Notes: a model not told the origin generated them from the sequence alone. 26,127 nt of DNA from a virus (IMGVR_UViG_3300037086_000072:1-26127), one strand, 5' to 3'. Counted from the stretch's first letter, positions 1 to 8,325 are shown. Numbers and translations are program-made.

Positions 1-2
1 CT

Positions 3-83
3 GGCATGGCGGCCGCCGGGTGCGAGTTGGCCGGAGGGTGCTACCTGGCGAAATTTATGGACACGGCGCGGGCCGGTGTGTAG
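3..83 (+). CDS. 3' end of an upstream gene, partial
   Basis: Reading frame 3 is open from the left edge to TAG at 81-83 and encodes about 26 residues that end in ...FMDTARAGV. Nearly every third codon position is G or C, as in the real genes of this window; the other two frames lack this bias here. An ATG at 6 exists, so a very small complete gene cannot be excluded, but a C-terminal fragment of a gene lying off the window is more likely. The visible part is Ala/Gly-rich with two cysteines. No function can be assigned. Confidence 0.4.
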   Translation, partial: GMAAAGCELAGGCYLAKFMDTARAGV

Positions 84-104
84 AGTGGCAAGGCTGGCCG
101 CGGT

Positions 105-254
105 GTGGCAACCGGGCTGGCAGCAAGGACAGCCCGTGCAAGTTCCCGTTTCCTCTTCATCCCATGCAGTCTGTCGCCGTCGGAAGCCCGCGCGGTCGCT
201 GTCCGCCGTTCGGGCGAGCCACCCGCCGGCGGCAGTCTGGATGGGGCGAGGTAG
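105..254 (+). CDS. Possible small protein, 49 aa
   Basis: Frame 3 reopens after the stop at 81-83 and runs to TAG at 252-254, three bases before the ATG of the next gene (TAGCCCATG). The same stop-to-start junction occurs at 8325 and 10977. The only usual start is GTG at 105, with no good ribosome site. The C-terminal half (EARAVAVRRSGEPPAGG region) looks protein-like. GC3 is only moderate, and the competing frame 76-261, which would overlap the next ATG as ATGA, scores about the same by eye. This is the better guess of two weak ones. No family was recognised. Confidence 0.25.
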   Translation: MATGLAARTARASSRFLFIPCSLSPSEARAVAVRRSGEPPAGGSLDGAR

Positions 255-257
255 CCC

Positions 258-485
258 ATGACCAAGTACGAGAAGATCCCAGGTCCAGTTCTAGACGTGT
301 ACGAGTCCCTTCTCCTCTCAGCGGAGCGCATCAAAGCCGGGACGTGGGTTGTCTGCACCGTCGGGAAAGACGGCACGTTGACGCCTGACGAGAAGGCCCG
401 CGCCGAGATCCTCGACAACCTCGGCGGTTCGGCCTGGGTCACGCGAGAGATCATCGCCGACAACACCGACACGCTGGAACCCTAA
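258..485 (+). CDS. Hypothetical protein, 75 aa
   Basis: This is a small acidic soluble protein with no signal peptide or membrane segment. The ATG at 258 follows a GGGCGAGG ribosome site about 8 nt upstream. It ends with TAA two bases before the GTG of the CoiA-like gene, so the two are almost certainly cotranscribed and translationally coupled. The sequence is predicted mostly helical, with a central WVVCTVGKDG strand-turn, a DEKARAEIL helix and an Asp/Thr-rich tail. No motif gives a function. Its place ahead of the replication genes suggests an early gene, which is inference from order only. Confidence 0.7.
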   Translation: MTKYEKIPGPVLDVYESLLLSAERIKAGTWVVCTVGKDGTLTPDEKARAEILDNLGGSAWVTREIIADNTDTLEP

Positions 486-487
486 CC

Positions 488-1141
488 GTGTTACTCGCGG
501 CGACAACGGCCGGTGATCGGGTCAGGGCGAACCCAGGCGGGCAGGCCTTCTGTCCGTCTTGCAAGGCGGACCTGATCCCGAAGTGCGGCGAGATCAAGGT
601 CTGGCACTGGGCACACCGCACCGACGATTGCGACCCTTGGAGCGAACCGGAAAGCCAGTGGCACATCGACTGGAAAACCCGCTTTGGCCTCCAGAACTGC
701 GAGGTGGTCATGGGACCGCACCGGGCAGACGTGGTGGCCCGGGATGGGCTTGTCATCGAGTTGCAGCATTCGCACATCTCGCCCGAGGAGATCGCCGAGC
801 GGCAACGGTTCTACCGTCGGATGATATGGGTTGTCGACGCGGGCGAGTTTCGGGAACACGTTGATCTCCGTCTGGCATCTATCCGAACCGACCCCTATCG
901 ACAGCAACCCACGACCTACCGCAGTTTCCGCTGGCGGTGGCCGCGCCCAACACACGCCCGTTTCACATCTCCTCTCTTCTGGGACTTCGGCGACGGCACG
1001 ATGCTGAACGTCAGGAAGATCCACCCCGAGACTCCATGCGGCGGCTGGGGCTACCTGTGGACGAAGCCTCAGTTCGTGAGGCGCTTTGCTGTGCATGTCG
1101 ACGAACTGGGCGACGCGTTGGAAGATGGAGCGACGGCCTAG
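488..1141 (+). CDS. CoiA-like zinc-finger/PD-(D/E)XK nuclease
   Basis: A 217-residue protein resembling competence protein CoiA. Residues 20-45 form the typical N-terminal metal finger: CPSC at 22-25 and a WHWAH element with His40 and His43. A restriction-endonuclease-like core follows, with ExxWHxxWK at 55-63, RADVV at 79-83, and IELQHS at 90-95, where Glu91 and Gln93 are the expected ExQ metal/catalytic pair. Arg/Lys residues around 104-111 continue the fold. CoiA family members process DNA during transformation and recombination; phage homologues are often found near replication or recombination genes. Here it directly precedes the replication initiator, whose ATG abuts its TAG stop. The start is GTG, since no ATG lies upstream. 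Acting on branched or replicating phage DNA, or on host DNA, is inference. Confidence 0.75.
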   Translation: MLLAATTAGDRVRANPGGQAFCPSCKADLIPKCGEIKVWHWAHRTDDCDPWSEPESQWHIDWKTRFGLQNCEVVMGPHRADVVARDGLVIELQHSHISPEEIAERQRFYRRMIWVVDAGEFREHVDLRLASIRTDPYRQQPTTYRSFRWRWPRPTHARFTSPLFWDFGDGTMLNVRKIHPETPCGGWGYLWTKPQFVRRFAVHVDELGDALEDGATA

Positions 1142-2272
1142 ATGGGGCGCCCCGGGCTGACCAAGCATCGGAAGTTCAAGCGTCTCGCCCACGCGCTTGA
1201 GCCTGTCCTGCCGGGCATGGGCGAGTTGCTGGCCCGGGGTTGCCTCGAAACCATCTGGGAGTCCGCCTACGAAACAGGAAACGACTACGTGGGCACGGCC
1301 GAGGATGTCGAGTCCCTGGCCGGCTGGCAGGGCAAGCGAGGCCTACTCTGCGCGGCCATGGAGTCGGCCGGCTTCCTTGACCCGCTGGACGAAGACGCGG
1401 CCCGCTACCGGGTGCATGACCTCTACGACCATGCGCCCGAGTACGTCCGCAAGCGGATGGACCGGGAAGCGGCACGGCGGGATCGCGGGGTCACGCTCTC
1501 TGAGGTCCGAGCGGCGGCCGTCCGGGTCAGGTGGGAGAAGCGGAAGCAAGCGGCTACAAACGGCAGTCAGTTGCAGGCGCCTAAGTCCGCCGCAGTCGAC
1601 GTTGCACCTGTCATACAAAAGGAAGCCGCTTGTATTGGGCACTATTCAATGGTTACGCCTACTTCTATACAAACGGCTACAAACGGCACTACTCCCGCTC
1701 CCGCACCCTCTGATCTTCTTCAGAAAGAAGATCTTGCGCATGTCACCGCAGCAGAAGCCGCCCTGGATCTCTTCGGCCAACCGCCATCGGCCCACCCGCT
1801 CAAGCCTCCCCGCAAGCCGCGCAAGCGCAAGACGGACAACCCCATGCCAGAGGGATGCGTGACCCGCGAACAAGCCGAGGAAGCCATCGCAGCTGCCAGC
1901 CGAGGCCGCTACCTGTCTCCCGGCCGGACGGTGAAGGGAACGCTGGCCCTTGATGCAGCCCGACGCGCCAACCCAGACGGCGCGATCTTCAAGCGGGTGG
2001 GCGAATGGCTGGCAGCCGGCGGGGACGGCTTCAAGGGCACCATGGACGGGCGTTCTCTTCACTGCCTGACCGCGTGGATCGCGCAGTCCCAGGCCTGGAA
2101 CGGCAAACCCATTCCGGTCAAGCCGTCCAACGGCAACGGCCGGCCGCCAGAACCAACCAGCGGAGTCCCGGACGCCGCGGAAACCAGGCGCAGGGCGGAA
2201 GCGGCCCGCGCCGAGTACGAGGCTGAGATGGCCAAGGTCAAGAAGATCAGCGGCGGCGAGGCTTCGTCGTGA
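1142..2272 (+). CDS. Replication initiator / helicase-loader-like protein
   Basis: 376 residues; the ATG abuts the preceding TAG stop. Residues 1-110 look like a DNA-binding domain of the phage replisome-organiser type: helices, then LVLP-like core strands, a GLLCAAMESAGFLD helix and a YRVHDLYDHAPEYVRKRM segment similar to winged-helix replication proteins. Residues 110-245 are a low-complexity linker rich in Ala, Thr, Pro and basic residues. Residues 250-340 form a second helical domain that could contact helicase. The stop overlaps the start of the DnaB helicase gene (GTGA). In lambda-like phages initiator and helicase or loader genes are adjacent, and the origin sits inside the initiator gene. 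An iteron cluster in the linker-coding region here supports that role. The family assignment rests on context and partial resemblance, not on a decisive motif. Confidence 0.6.
   Translation: MGRPGLTKHRKFKRLAHALEPVLPGMGELLARGCLETIWESAYETGNDYVGTAEDVESLAGWQGKRGLLCAAMESAGFLDPLDEDAARYRVHDLYDHAPEYVRKRMDREAARRDRGVTLSEVRAAAVRVRWEKRKQAATNGSQLQAPKSAAVDVAPVIQKEAACIGHYSMVTPTSIQTATNGTTPAPAPSDLLQKEDLAHVTAAEAALDLFGQPPSAHPLKPPRKPRKRKTDNPMPEGCVTREQAEEAIAAASRGRYLSPGRTVKGTLALDAARRANPDGAIFKRVGEWLAAGGDGFKGTMDGRSLHCLTAWIAQSQAWNGKPIPVKPSNGNGRPPEPTSGVPDAAETRRRAEAARAEYEAEMAKVKKISGGEASS
1549..1733 (+). other. Putative replication origin inside the initiator gene
   Basis: This is a local AT-richer patch in an otherwise very GC-rich gene. 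TACAAACGGC occurs at 1555-1564 and as two head-to-tail copies at 1668-1677 and 1678-1687. A weaker copy, TACAAAAGGA, is at 1614-1623 and an inverted 9/10 copy is at 1625-1634 (GCCGCTTGTA). The last two form a dyad, TACAA...TTGTA. A perfect 9-bp inverted repeat, GATCTTCTT/AAGAAGATC with a 4-nt loop, follows at 1712-1733. Iterons plus a dyad within the initiator's linker-coding region recall the lambda O/ori arrangement. Origin function is inferred. Confidence 0.5.
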
Positions 2273-3657
2273 CCACCGCGATCCTGCCGCACTCCATCGA
2301 AGCCGAGCGCACGGTGCTAGGCTCGCTGTTCCTGTCCGGGCAGGCGATCGACGAGGTTGCGCCCGTGCTGTCCGCGCCCGACTTCTTCCACCCGGGACAC
2401 TCGGCGATCTACGCCGCGTCGCTGTCCCTTTCGGCTGCGTCCCTGCCCGTCACGCCGATCAGCGTGGGCGAGAAGATGCGCGCGGACGGGACGGCGCACG
2501 CTCTGGCAGCCATGGGCGGCGAGGCCTACTTCTCCGAGCTGATGACCGCCGTTGTCACCGTCGAAAACGTCGGCTATCACGCGAAGATCATCGCCAGCAA
2601 GGCCTTGCGTCGCCGGGTCATGGAAGCAGCTCGGGAAGTTGCGCAGCAAGGCTTTGAGCCCACCACGGACGATGCCGAGTTCGTCGAGGCGGCCGAGGTA
2701 GGGATGCTGGCCGCCCTGGTCAGGAAGCACGACCGCGGGCCGCTGCACGTCCGGGGTGGCTTCAAGGCCTTGTCCGGGGCCTTGGAACGCAGGCGAGACG
2801 CTCCGGGCGGGGTGATCGGCGTGCCCACGGGCCTCGTCGACCTGGACGCGCTGCTACACGGACTCCGCGGGTCGACGCTGACCGTCGTGGCCGGCCGCCC
2901 CGGCATGGGCAAGTCGGCCCTTGCCGCGCAACTCGCGCTCCATGCCGCCGTCGAGTGCAAGATCCCGGTCCTCTTCGTGTCCCTCGAAATGGAGGGTGTC
3001 AACGCCGAGGAGGGAGGCGAGTTGATCGAGCGTCTGGCCGCTGCCCACGGGAGGGTCAAGGGCGAATCCATGAAGTCGGGCAAGTTGACCCCGGGCGACT
3101 GGATGCGGCTCACCCGAGCGTCGACGGAGATCGCCACGTCGCCGATCTGGATTGACGACGAACCGGGGCAGAGCATGGTCAAGATCCGGTCCAAGGTCCG
3201 GCGCTGGCGGGCACGAGAAGGTGCAGGCGACGGGATGGCCTTGATCCTGGTCGACTACATCCAACTCATCCACGGTGAGCGAGCCAACCGTGAGGCGAAC
3301 CGCGAACAGGAGATCGCCGAGATCAGCCGCGCGCTCAAGGAACTAGCCAAGGAACTTCGCTGCCCAGTCGTGGCGCTGGCCCAACTCAACCGCGAGCCAG
3401 ACAAGCGCACGAACCATCGGCCTATGCTCTCCGACTTGCGCGAGTCAGGCGCCATCGAGCAGGATGCCGACGTGGTGGCATTCCTGTACCGGGACGAGTT
3501 CTACAACCGCCAGTCGGACAAGCGCGGCGTGGCAGAGGTCATCATCGCCAAGCACAGGTCAGGCGCCACGGGCGCGGTTGAAGTCGCGTGGCAAGAGGAG
3601 TTCTGCCGGTTTGAGGATCTTTCTCGACGAGAGGAGACGCCGCGCTATGGCGACTGA
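2269..3657 (+). CDS. dnaB: Replicative DNA helicase, DnaB family
   Basis: 462 residues, the normal length for DnaB. Residues 1-105 are the N-terminal DnaB helical domain, beginning PHSIEAERTVLGSLFL. Residues 180-450 are the RecA-like hexameric helicase core. Walker A is GRPGMGKS at 209-216; Walker B is LILVDYIQ at 325-332; the VALAQLNREP segment and the LRESGAIEQDAD segment are the conserved DnaB motifs that follow. The protein unwinds the phage replication fork as a ring. The GTG start at 2269 overlaps the initiator's TGA by four bases (GTGA), giving translational coupling. An insertion of Glu/Gly residues after LEM (EGVNAEEGGEL) is slightly unusual. All catalytic residues appear present. 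Confidence 0.95.
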   Translation: MTTAILPHSIEAERTVLGSLFLSGQAIDEVAPVLSAPDFFHPGHSAIYAASLSLSAASLPVTPISVGEKMRADGTAHALAAMGGEAYFSELMTAVVTVENVGYHAKIIASKALRRRVMEAAREVAQQGFEPTTDDAEFVEAAEVGMLAALVRKHDRGPLHVRGGFKALSGALERRRDAPGGVIGVPTGLVDLDALLHGLRGSTLTVVAGRPGMGKSALAAQLALHAAVECKIPVLFVSLEMEGVNAEEGGELIERLAAAHGRVKGESMKSGKLTPGDWMRLTRASTEIATSPIWIDDEPGQSMVKIRSKVRRWRAREGAGDGMALILVDYIQLIHGERANREANREQEIAEISRALKELAKELRCPVVALAQLNREPDKRTNHRPMLSDLRESGAIEQDADVVAFLYRDEFYNRQSDKRGVAEVIIAKHRSGATGAVEVAWQEEFCRFEDLSRREETPRYGD

Positions 3658-3862
3658 GACGGTAGCGATCACCTGTGCGGCCTGCCGCGTTCAAGGGCCG
3701 TCGACGTGCGACGCATCGGAGTGGGGGTTGCTCATGCTCCGCATGGCCGCCCGTGGGCAGAGATGGACCGTCGATTCGTCGGACATGAGCGCGGCCCTCT
3801 GTCCGTCGTGTTCAGGTCATCACGGGAAGCAGGCCTCGTTGCCGCTTGGAGGTGCACCATGA
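3647..3862 (+). CDS. Small zinc-ribbon-like protein, 71 aa
   Basis: The ATG at 3647 follows a GAGGAGA ribosome site and lies 11 bases inside the helicase gene in another frame. The protein has two cysteine pairs, C10-A-A-C13 and C52-P-S-C55, which would bind one zinc ion as a zinc ribbon or treble clef, with a short Trp/Leu/Arg helix between them. Such small phage proteins are often transcription or nucleic-acid-binding accessories; nothing here proves that. The stop overlaps the next ATG (ATGA). The longer open frame reaching back into the helicase gene is an out-of-frame shadow. Confidence 0.65.
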   Translation: MATETVAITCAACRVQGPSTCDASEWGLLMLRMAARGQRWTVDSSDMSAALCPSCSGHHGKQASLPLGGAP

Positions 3863-4341
3863 CCGCCCGCCGCACGCCCCCCTCCGTCCCCCTCCCGAGC
3901 GACTGCGAGCCGCAGAAGCCCCACGGCTCCCGCAACTGCGAGCGCCGCTACCCAGACCCCCAAACCCTCTGCGACGCCCGACCCGCAACCCCCGACGAGT
4001 CCGCCGAGTTCCGCCGCCTCGCATCCCAAACCCGCCCGCTCAACCCGCACCCCGGAGAGGATCGGGTCAAACGCCTGGCCCACCAACTCGCCAAGGCAGA
4101 GGCCACGCTGCATGGCTGGCCCGCTACCAGGGCCGCCAGGGCCTCGCAGGCACCACACGGGCAACCCAAGGCACCCCGGGTCCTCTCGCGCAGCCTGGGG
4201 CCTCCTGGCGCGGAAATGCGGCTGCCCTTCCCCGTGCTGCCGATCGACCATCCGGCCGTGCGCGGGCTGACCACGCTGGTAGTGCTACCCCTGACCCGCA
4301 CCGTGGCGGACCGGGATGAAGACATCGGCGTGGCGTCATAG
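3859..4341 (+). CDS. Hypothetical basic Pro/Arg-rich protein, 160 aa
   Basis: The ATG at 3859 overlaps the preceding stop (ATGA) and has GGAGG seven bases upstream. The N-terminal half is low-complexity (Pro, Arg, Ala) with three cysteines around residues 15-40; a helix DRVKRLAHQLAKAEATLHGW lies in the middle; the C-terminal third (LPFPVLPIDHPAVRGLTTLVVLPL) is more ordered. The frames on both strands are open over long stretches because of composition, so some uncertainty remains about the true frame; this one is favoured by its ribosome site and coupling. No family was recognised. It is the last gene before the packaging module. Confidence 0.5.
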   Translation: MTARRTPPSVPLPSDCEPQKPHGSRNCERRYPDPQTLCDARPATPDESAEFRRLASQTRPLNPHPGEDRVKRLAHQLAKAEATLHGWPATRAARASQAPHGQPKAPRVLSRSLGPPGAEMRLPFPVLPIDHPAVRGLTTLVVLPLTRTVADRDEDIGVAS

Positions 4342-4352
4342 ACGGGAAATCG

Positions 4353-4361
4353 TGGTATTCT
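4353..4361 (+). promoter_or_regulatory. Extended -10 promoter for terminase genes
   Basis: TG-g-TATTCT lies in the 33-bp gap before the small terminase gene. Transcription would start near 4368, only about 6-7 nt before the ATG at 4375, so the message would be nearly leaderless; no clear ribosome site is present. It belongs to the TGnTAnnnT set seen across the window. Confidence 0.4.
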
Positions 4362-4374
4362 GAGAACAGACACG

Positions 4375-4728
4375 ATGCAGACGAAGCCGAAAAAACCGGC
4401 ACCGAGTTCAGCGTGGAAGAAGGGCCAGAGCGGAAACCCGGGAGGCCGGAAGCCGATCCCACGGGACGTGCTCGAAATGGCGCGCGCCGCGTGCCCAGAG
4501 GCTGTGCAGCGTCTCGTCACGGCCATGCGCGAGGACTGCGGAAAGGTTGCCGTCACAGCCGCCGTCGCCCTGCTCAACCGCGCCTATGGTGCGCCGACGC
4601 AGCCACTCACGGGCGCCGACGGTGCGCCGCTGATCCCGCCGCGGCCGGACCTCTCGCGTCTCACGTCCGAGGAGTTGGCCGTCTACGTCGCTCTCGCGGA
4701 GAAGACCGCCCGTGGCGCTGCCCGCTGA
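4375..4728 (+). CDS. Terminase small subunit-like, DUF5681
   Basis: 117 residues. Residues 13-27 carry the diagnostic WKKGQSGNPGGRKP signature of DUF5681 proteins, which sit immediately before large terminase genes in many phages. A helical DNA-binding-type segment follows (residues 30-75, VLEMARAACPEAVQRLVTAM onward). The small subunit recognises the packaging site and stimulates the large subunit. The end overlaps the start of the large subunit gene by 17 bases, which indicates coupling. The role is inferred from the signature and from position; a direct helix-turn-helix assignment was not possible by eye. Confidence 0.8.
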   Translation: MQTKPKKPAPSSAWKKGQSGNPGGRKPIPRDVLEMARAACPEAVQRLVTAMREDCGKVAVTAAVALLNRAYGAPTQPLTGADGAPLIPPRPDLSRLTSEELAVYVALAEKTARGAAR

Positions 4729-6262
4729 CCTGCCGCCGCTCGACGTGGACGAGGGGCACGCAGAGGAGTGCAGGCGCTCCTTCGCAGCGTTCGTCAGGAG
4801 GGCATGGCCGCTGGCCGGCACGACGGAGCCGCTCATCTGGGGCTGGCACCTCGACGCGCTGTGCTCTCACATCCAAGCCGTCGAGGAAGGCCAGATCCGC
4901 AAGTTGTTGATCAACATCGCACCGGGTATGGGGAAGTCGAAACTCGTGTCGGTGCTCTATCCTGCGTGGTCGTGGACGCGCACGCCGACGCGGCAATTTC
5001 TCTGCGCCTCGTACGCCTACGATCTCGCCGAACGCGACTCGGTTTACTGTCGCCAGTTGGTGGAGTCGGAGTGGTACACGCGGCTGTTCATGCACGGCGA
5101 CTGGCGGCTGAAGCCGGATCAGAACACCAAGAGTTTCTGGTCCAACACCGTCGAGGGGCATCGGATTTCAACGGGCGTGGGGGGGACTGGAAAGCGCGCC
5201 GACCGCATCGTGATCGATGACCCATTGTCTGCCGTCGATGCTCACAGCAAGGCGGCGCGCGAGACGGCAATAGGGTGGATCGGCCAGACTCTCGTGACGC
5301 GGTTCAACGACCAGGCGACGAGCGGCATGGTGATGATCATGCAGCGGCTCCACGAGGAAGACCCGTCTGCGTTCGTTCTGGCCGGCGGGGACTGGGAGCA
5401 TCTTTGCTTGCCGTCGGAGTTCGAGTCTGACCGACGGTGCGTCACCTATCGCAGCGTCAAGGTGCCCGCCAACGGAACGCCGGCGCACGTCGAGCGGGAA
5501 GAGTTCTGGCGCGACCCGCGCACGGTGCCCGGGGAGTTGTTGTTCCCCGAGAAGTTCCCTCAGTCGGTGCTCGACGATGCGAAGCGGCCCAACGCCCTCG
5601 GGGCCTACGGCTTCGCCGGGCAGCATCAACAGCGGCCCTCCCCGGCCGGCGGGGGCATGTTCCGCGCGGAGGACTGGCGCTTCTGGAAGCCCGACGGGAC
5701 GGCTGCTAGCGTCTCTCCTCGCCCCGCCGGCTGCTACGATGGGCCAGCTCGCCCGCTCCCCGAGTTGGACAGCGTGATCATCTCCGTTGACGCGAACTTC
5801 AAGGCGAAGGCCACCGCCGACCCGGTGGCGATGCTGGTCATCGGTTCGTCAGGCGCCGACCGTTTCATCCTGGACCGCCGGTGGGGGCCGTTCGGCTTCG
5901 CTCGGTCGGTGTCCATCCTGCGCGATCTCGTTGCCGCGTGGCCGGCGGTGTCCAAGGTGCTCGTCGAGGACGCGGCTAACGGATCGGCCATCATCGAGTC
6001 GCTGCAACGGGAAATCGTGGGTATCGTCGCCGTGAAGCCAGAGGGCGGCAAGGAGTCGCGGGCGTGGGCGGTGCAAGCGCAGGTGGAAGCTGGGCAGTGC
6101 TACCTGCCAGACGGCGCGCCGTGGCTGGGCGAGTTCATCGAGGAGTTTTCGGCGTTCCCCAAGGGCAGACACGACGATCAAGTCGACGCCTGGAGCCAGG
6201 GCCTGCTTGAACTGCGCCACCCGCTTGGGGTGCTAGACGCATGGGCGCGGGTAACTGGCTAG
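4712..6262 (+). CDS. terL: Terminase large subunit
   Basis: 516 residues. This is the DNA-packaging motor. The ATPase half has Walker A NIAPGMGKS at 68-76 and Walker B RIVIDDP at 165-171, with a GVGGTGKRAD loop just before it. The nuclease half is RNase H-like: VDANFK with Asp360, LVEDAANG with Glu419/Asp420, and HDDQVDA at 487-493 with Asp488/Asp489/Asp492. These match the Terminase_6C type (phage uncharacterised C-terminal domain family). It cuts concatemers and drives DNA through the portal encoded next. The GTG start at 4712 overlaps the small subunit gene. Length and motifs are complete. Confidence 0.95.
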   Translation: MALPADLPPLDVDEGHAEECRRSFAAFVRRAWPLAGTTEPLIWGWHLDALCSHIQAVEEGQIRKLLINIAPGMGKSKLVSVLYPAWSWTRTPTRQFLCASYAYDLAERDSVYCRQLVESEWYTRLFMHGDWRLKPDQNTKSFWSNTVEGHRISTGVGGTGKRADRIVIDDPLSAVDAHSKAARETAIGWIGQTLVTRFNDQATSGMVMIMQRLHEEDPSAFVLAGGDWEHLCLPSEFESDRRCVTYRSVKVPANGTPAHVEREEFWRDPRTVPGELLFPEKFPQSVLDDAKRPNALGAYGFAGQHQQRPSPAGGGMFRAEDWRFWKPDGTAASVSPRPAGCYDGPARPLPELDSVIISVDANFKAKATADPVAMLVIGSSGADRFILDRRWGPFGFARSVSILRDLVAAWPAVSKVLVEDAANGSAIIESLQREIVGIVAVKPEGGKESRAWAVQAQVEAGQCYLPDGAPWLGEFIEEFSAFPKGRHDDQVDAWSQGLLELRHPLGVLDAWARVTG

Positions 6263-6264
6263 CG

Positions 6265-6273
6265 TGATAGACT
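6265..6273 (+). promoter_or_regulatory. Extended -10 promoter before portal
   Basis: TG-a-TAGACT begins three bases after the terminase stop codon. The start site would be near 6280, followed by a GGAGG ribosome site at 6285-6289 and the portal ATG at 6295. There is no TTGACA at the usual distance, so it would rely on the TG extension. Confidence 0.45.
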
Positions 6274-6294
6274 GTCCGCACATCGGAGGCGTCC

Positions 6295-8325
6295 ATGCTC
6301 GTTGACTCAAGCGGCCGTCCCATCGCAACCGGGCGCGAGGCTGCGCCCGACCCTATCGACGGCTACGTTCCGCGGACGGACGACGGCTTCTCGCCGGGGC
6401 TGATCGCGCAGATCAAGGCCGACGTGGCGCAGGTGCAGCAGACACGGGCGGACCAGTCGGCGGGCGTCGAGGTGCCGCACATGGACGCGGCGTGGGCGCA
6501 AGGCGTGGAACTCGACGGCTACGTCAACGAGGTCAGCGGCCTCGGCGTGCTCGGCTATGACAAGACGCTGGGCACCGGGCCCACGGGCGTCTCGTTCGCC
6601 GTCCACCGCTTCTCGGGCATCGAGGCCGAGATGCGGATCCGGGGCTCCGACCTAGGCAACCGGATCGTGTCGGTCATCCCCGACGAGATGACGCGCGAAG
6701 GCTGGGACCTCCAGGTGCAGCCGACGGACGAAGCCGAGGCGGACGCGCTGGAACCGCGCCAGCAGCTCGACGCGAGCATGAAGGCCCCGCGACGCGCGGC
6801 GGCCGGATGGCGGCAGATGGCCAAGGCGACGATGGACCGCGGCCGGCGGATGGACGCGCTCAGGAACGCGGCGCGGTGGGATGCGTTCGGCGCTCCCGGG
6901 GCGCCGATGATGGCCGGCCCGCCGCCGGCGCCCCCGCCTCCCGGGCCGCTGCCTCACCTGTCCGACGAGGGCATCGAACTGTCCGAGGCCATGACCGACC
7001 GCATGGACAAGCTCGACCTGCTGGGCGCCGTCAACCAGGCGCTGCGGTACGAGCGGGCCTTTGGCGGCGGGGCGATCATGATCGGTGCCGACGATGGGGC
7101 AACGGACCTGACGCAGCCGCTCGACGAGAAGAACGTCAAGAGCATCCAGCATCTCACGCCGTACTTCGGCGGCTACGACGGTGAGGTGGTCGCGTGGCGC
7201 TGGTACGCTGACCCGCGCAAGCCGCTGTACGGCCAGCCCGAGGTCTACCAACTCCGCAACTTGGGAGTGCCGATCTCGCGCCCGCCGGCACCGGGCGAGA
7301 CGCATCCGACGCCGACGATCCTGCCCACCGGACCAGGCGGCCCCTACGTCTGGTACGTCCACGAGTCGCGGCTGCTCTTGTTCCCGGGCGACGCGCCGAC
7401 GCGCCGGACCCGGGTCGAGATGCGCGGATGGGGCGATAGCGTGTTCACCAGGGCCGATCAGGTGCTCTCGCAGTTCGATCAGTCGTGGTCGGGGCTCGCC
7501 ATCCTGCTGCAAGAACTCAGCGTGGCGACGCTGAAGATCAAGAACCTCGCCGTCACGCTGGCCGACCCGAAGAAGAAGGGCGTCGTGCTGGAGCGCGCGC
7601 GGCAGATCGCCATCTCCAAGAGCATCGCCAGGATCGCGCTCCTCGACTCCGAGGAAGAATTTGGGCGCGTGACGGCTTCGCTCGCCGGCGCGCCGGAACT
7701 CATGGGGCAGTTCCTTCTGCGCCTGGCCGGCGCCGTCGACATGCCCGTCTCTCTCCTCGTCGGGCAGGTGCAGGGAGGCCTGGGGAACACGGGCAACACC
7801 GACGTCCGATTCTTCTACGACAAGATCAAGTCTTACATCGCCCGCCGGCTCATCCCGAGGGTGTTGAAGATCTACCGGCTAGCCTGGCTGGCCAAGGACT
7901 CGCCCACGCGCGGCGTGCTGCCCGAGCGCTGGTCCATCGTGCCGCGTGAACTCTGGCAACTCACGGCCAGCGAGACGGCCACGCTTCGGGAGACCTACGC
8001 GAAGATCGACGCCTCGAACATCACGGCGGGGATCTACTCGCCCGAGGAGGCGGCGGCTTCGCGGTACGGCGGCGCCGAGTTCGGGACCGAGATCGTGCTC
8101 GACATCGAAGGGCGCAACGCGCTCGCGGCGAAGGAAGAGGAGGAGCGCAAGGCGGCGCCCCCGCCCGAACAGGTACAGCCGACTCCCACGCCTGCGGCCA
8201 AGGCGCCAGACGGGACTGGCAGCGTGACGACGATCCCGGCGATGCACGCCATGCCCGTTGACCCGATCTCGGGCGACCCGCAGGGCACGCCGTCCACAGT
8301 GGCAGAGCCTCCCAAGGAGAAGTAG
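6295..8325 (+). CDS. Portal protein, DUF1073
   Basis: 676 residues. The core (about 105-620) matches DUF1073 portals: DLGNRIVSVIPDEMTREGWD, then ALRYERAFGGGAIMIGADDG, FDQSWSGLAILLQELSVATL, and SLLVGQVQGGLGNTGNTDVRFFYDKI. The protein forms the twelve-fold ring at the head vertex through which terminase packages DNA and to which MuF protein and neck attach. Residues 1-100 are an acidic extension, and the last 60 residues are Pro/Ala/Glu-rich and probably disordered. A Pro-rich insert, PPPAPPPPGP, lies near 205-216. The ATG has GGAGG six bases upstream. The MuF-type gene follows three bases after the stop, the usual order. Confidence 0.92.
   Translation: MLVDSSGRPIATGREAAPDPIDGYVPRTDDGFSPGLIAQIKADVAQVQQTRADQSAGVEVPHMDAAWAQGVELDGYVNEVSGLGVLGYDKTLGTGPTGVSFAVHRFSGIEAEMRIRGSDLGNRIVSVIPDEMTREGWDLQVQPTDEAEADALEPRQQLDASMKAPRRAAAGWRQMAKATMDRGRRMDALRNAARWDAFGAPGAPMMAGPPPAPPPPGPLPHLSDEGIELSEAMTDRMDKLDLLGAVNQALRYERAFGGGAIMIGADDGATDLTQPLDEKNVKSIQHLTPYFGGYDGEVVAWRWYADPRKPLYGQPEVYQLRNLGVPISRPPAPGETHPTPTILPTGPGGPYVWYVHESRLLLFPGDAPTRRTRVEMRGWGDSVFTRADQVLSQFDQSWSGLAILLQELSVATLKIKNLAVTLADPKKKGVVLERARQIAISKSIARIALLDSEEEFGRVTASLAGAPELMGQFLLRLAGAVDMPVSLLVGQVQGGLGNTGNTDVRFFYDKIKSYIARRLIPRVLKIYRLAWLAKDSPTRGVLPERWSIVPRELWQLTASETATLRETYAKIDASNITAGIYSPEEAAASRYGGAEFGTEIVLDIEGRNALAAKEEEERKAAPPPEQVQPTPTPAAKAPDGTGSVTTIPAMHAMPVDPISGDPQGTPSTVAEPPKEK

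Noticed and set aside
20-388. Plus-strand 122-aa open frame at the left edge
   Set aside because: It overlaps the better supported gene at 258-485 in another frame and lacks GC3 bias.
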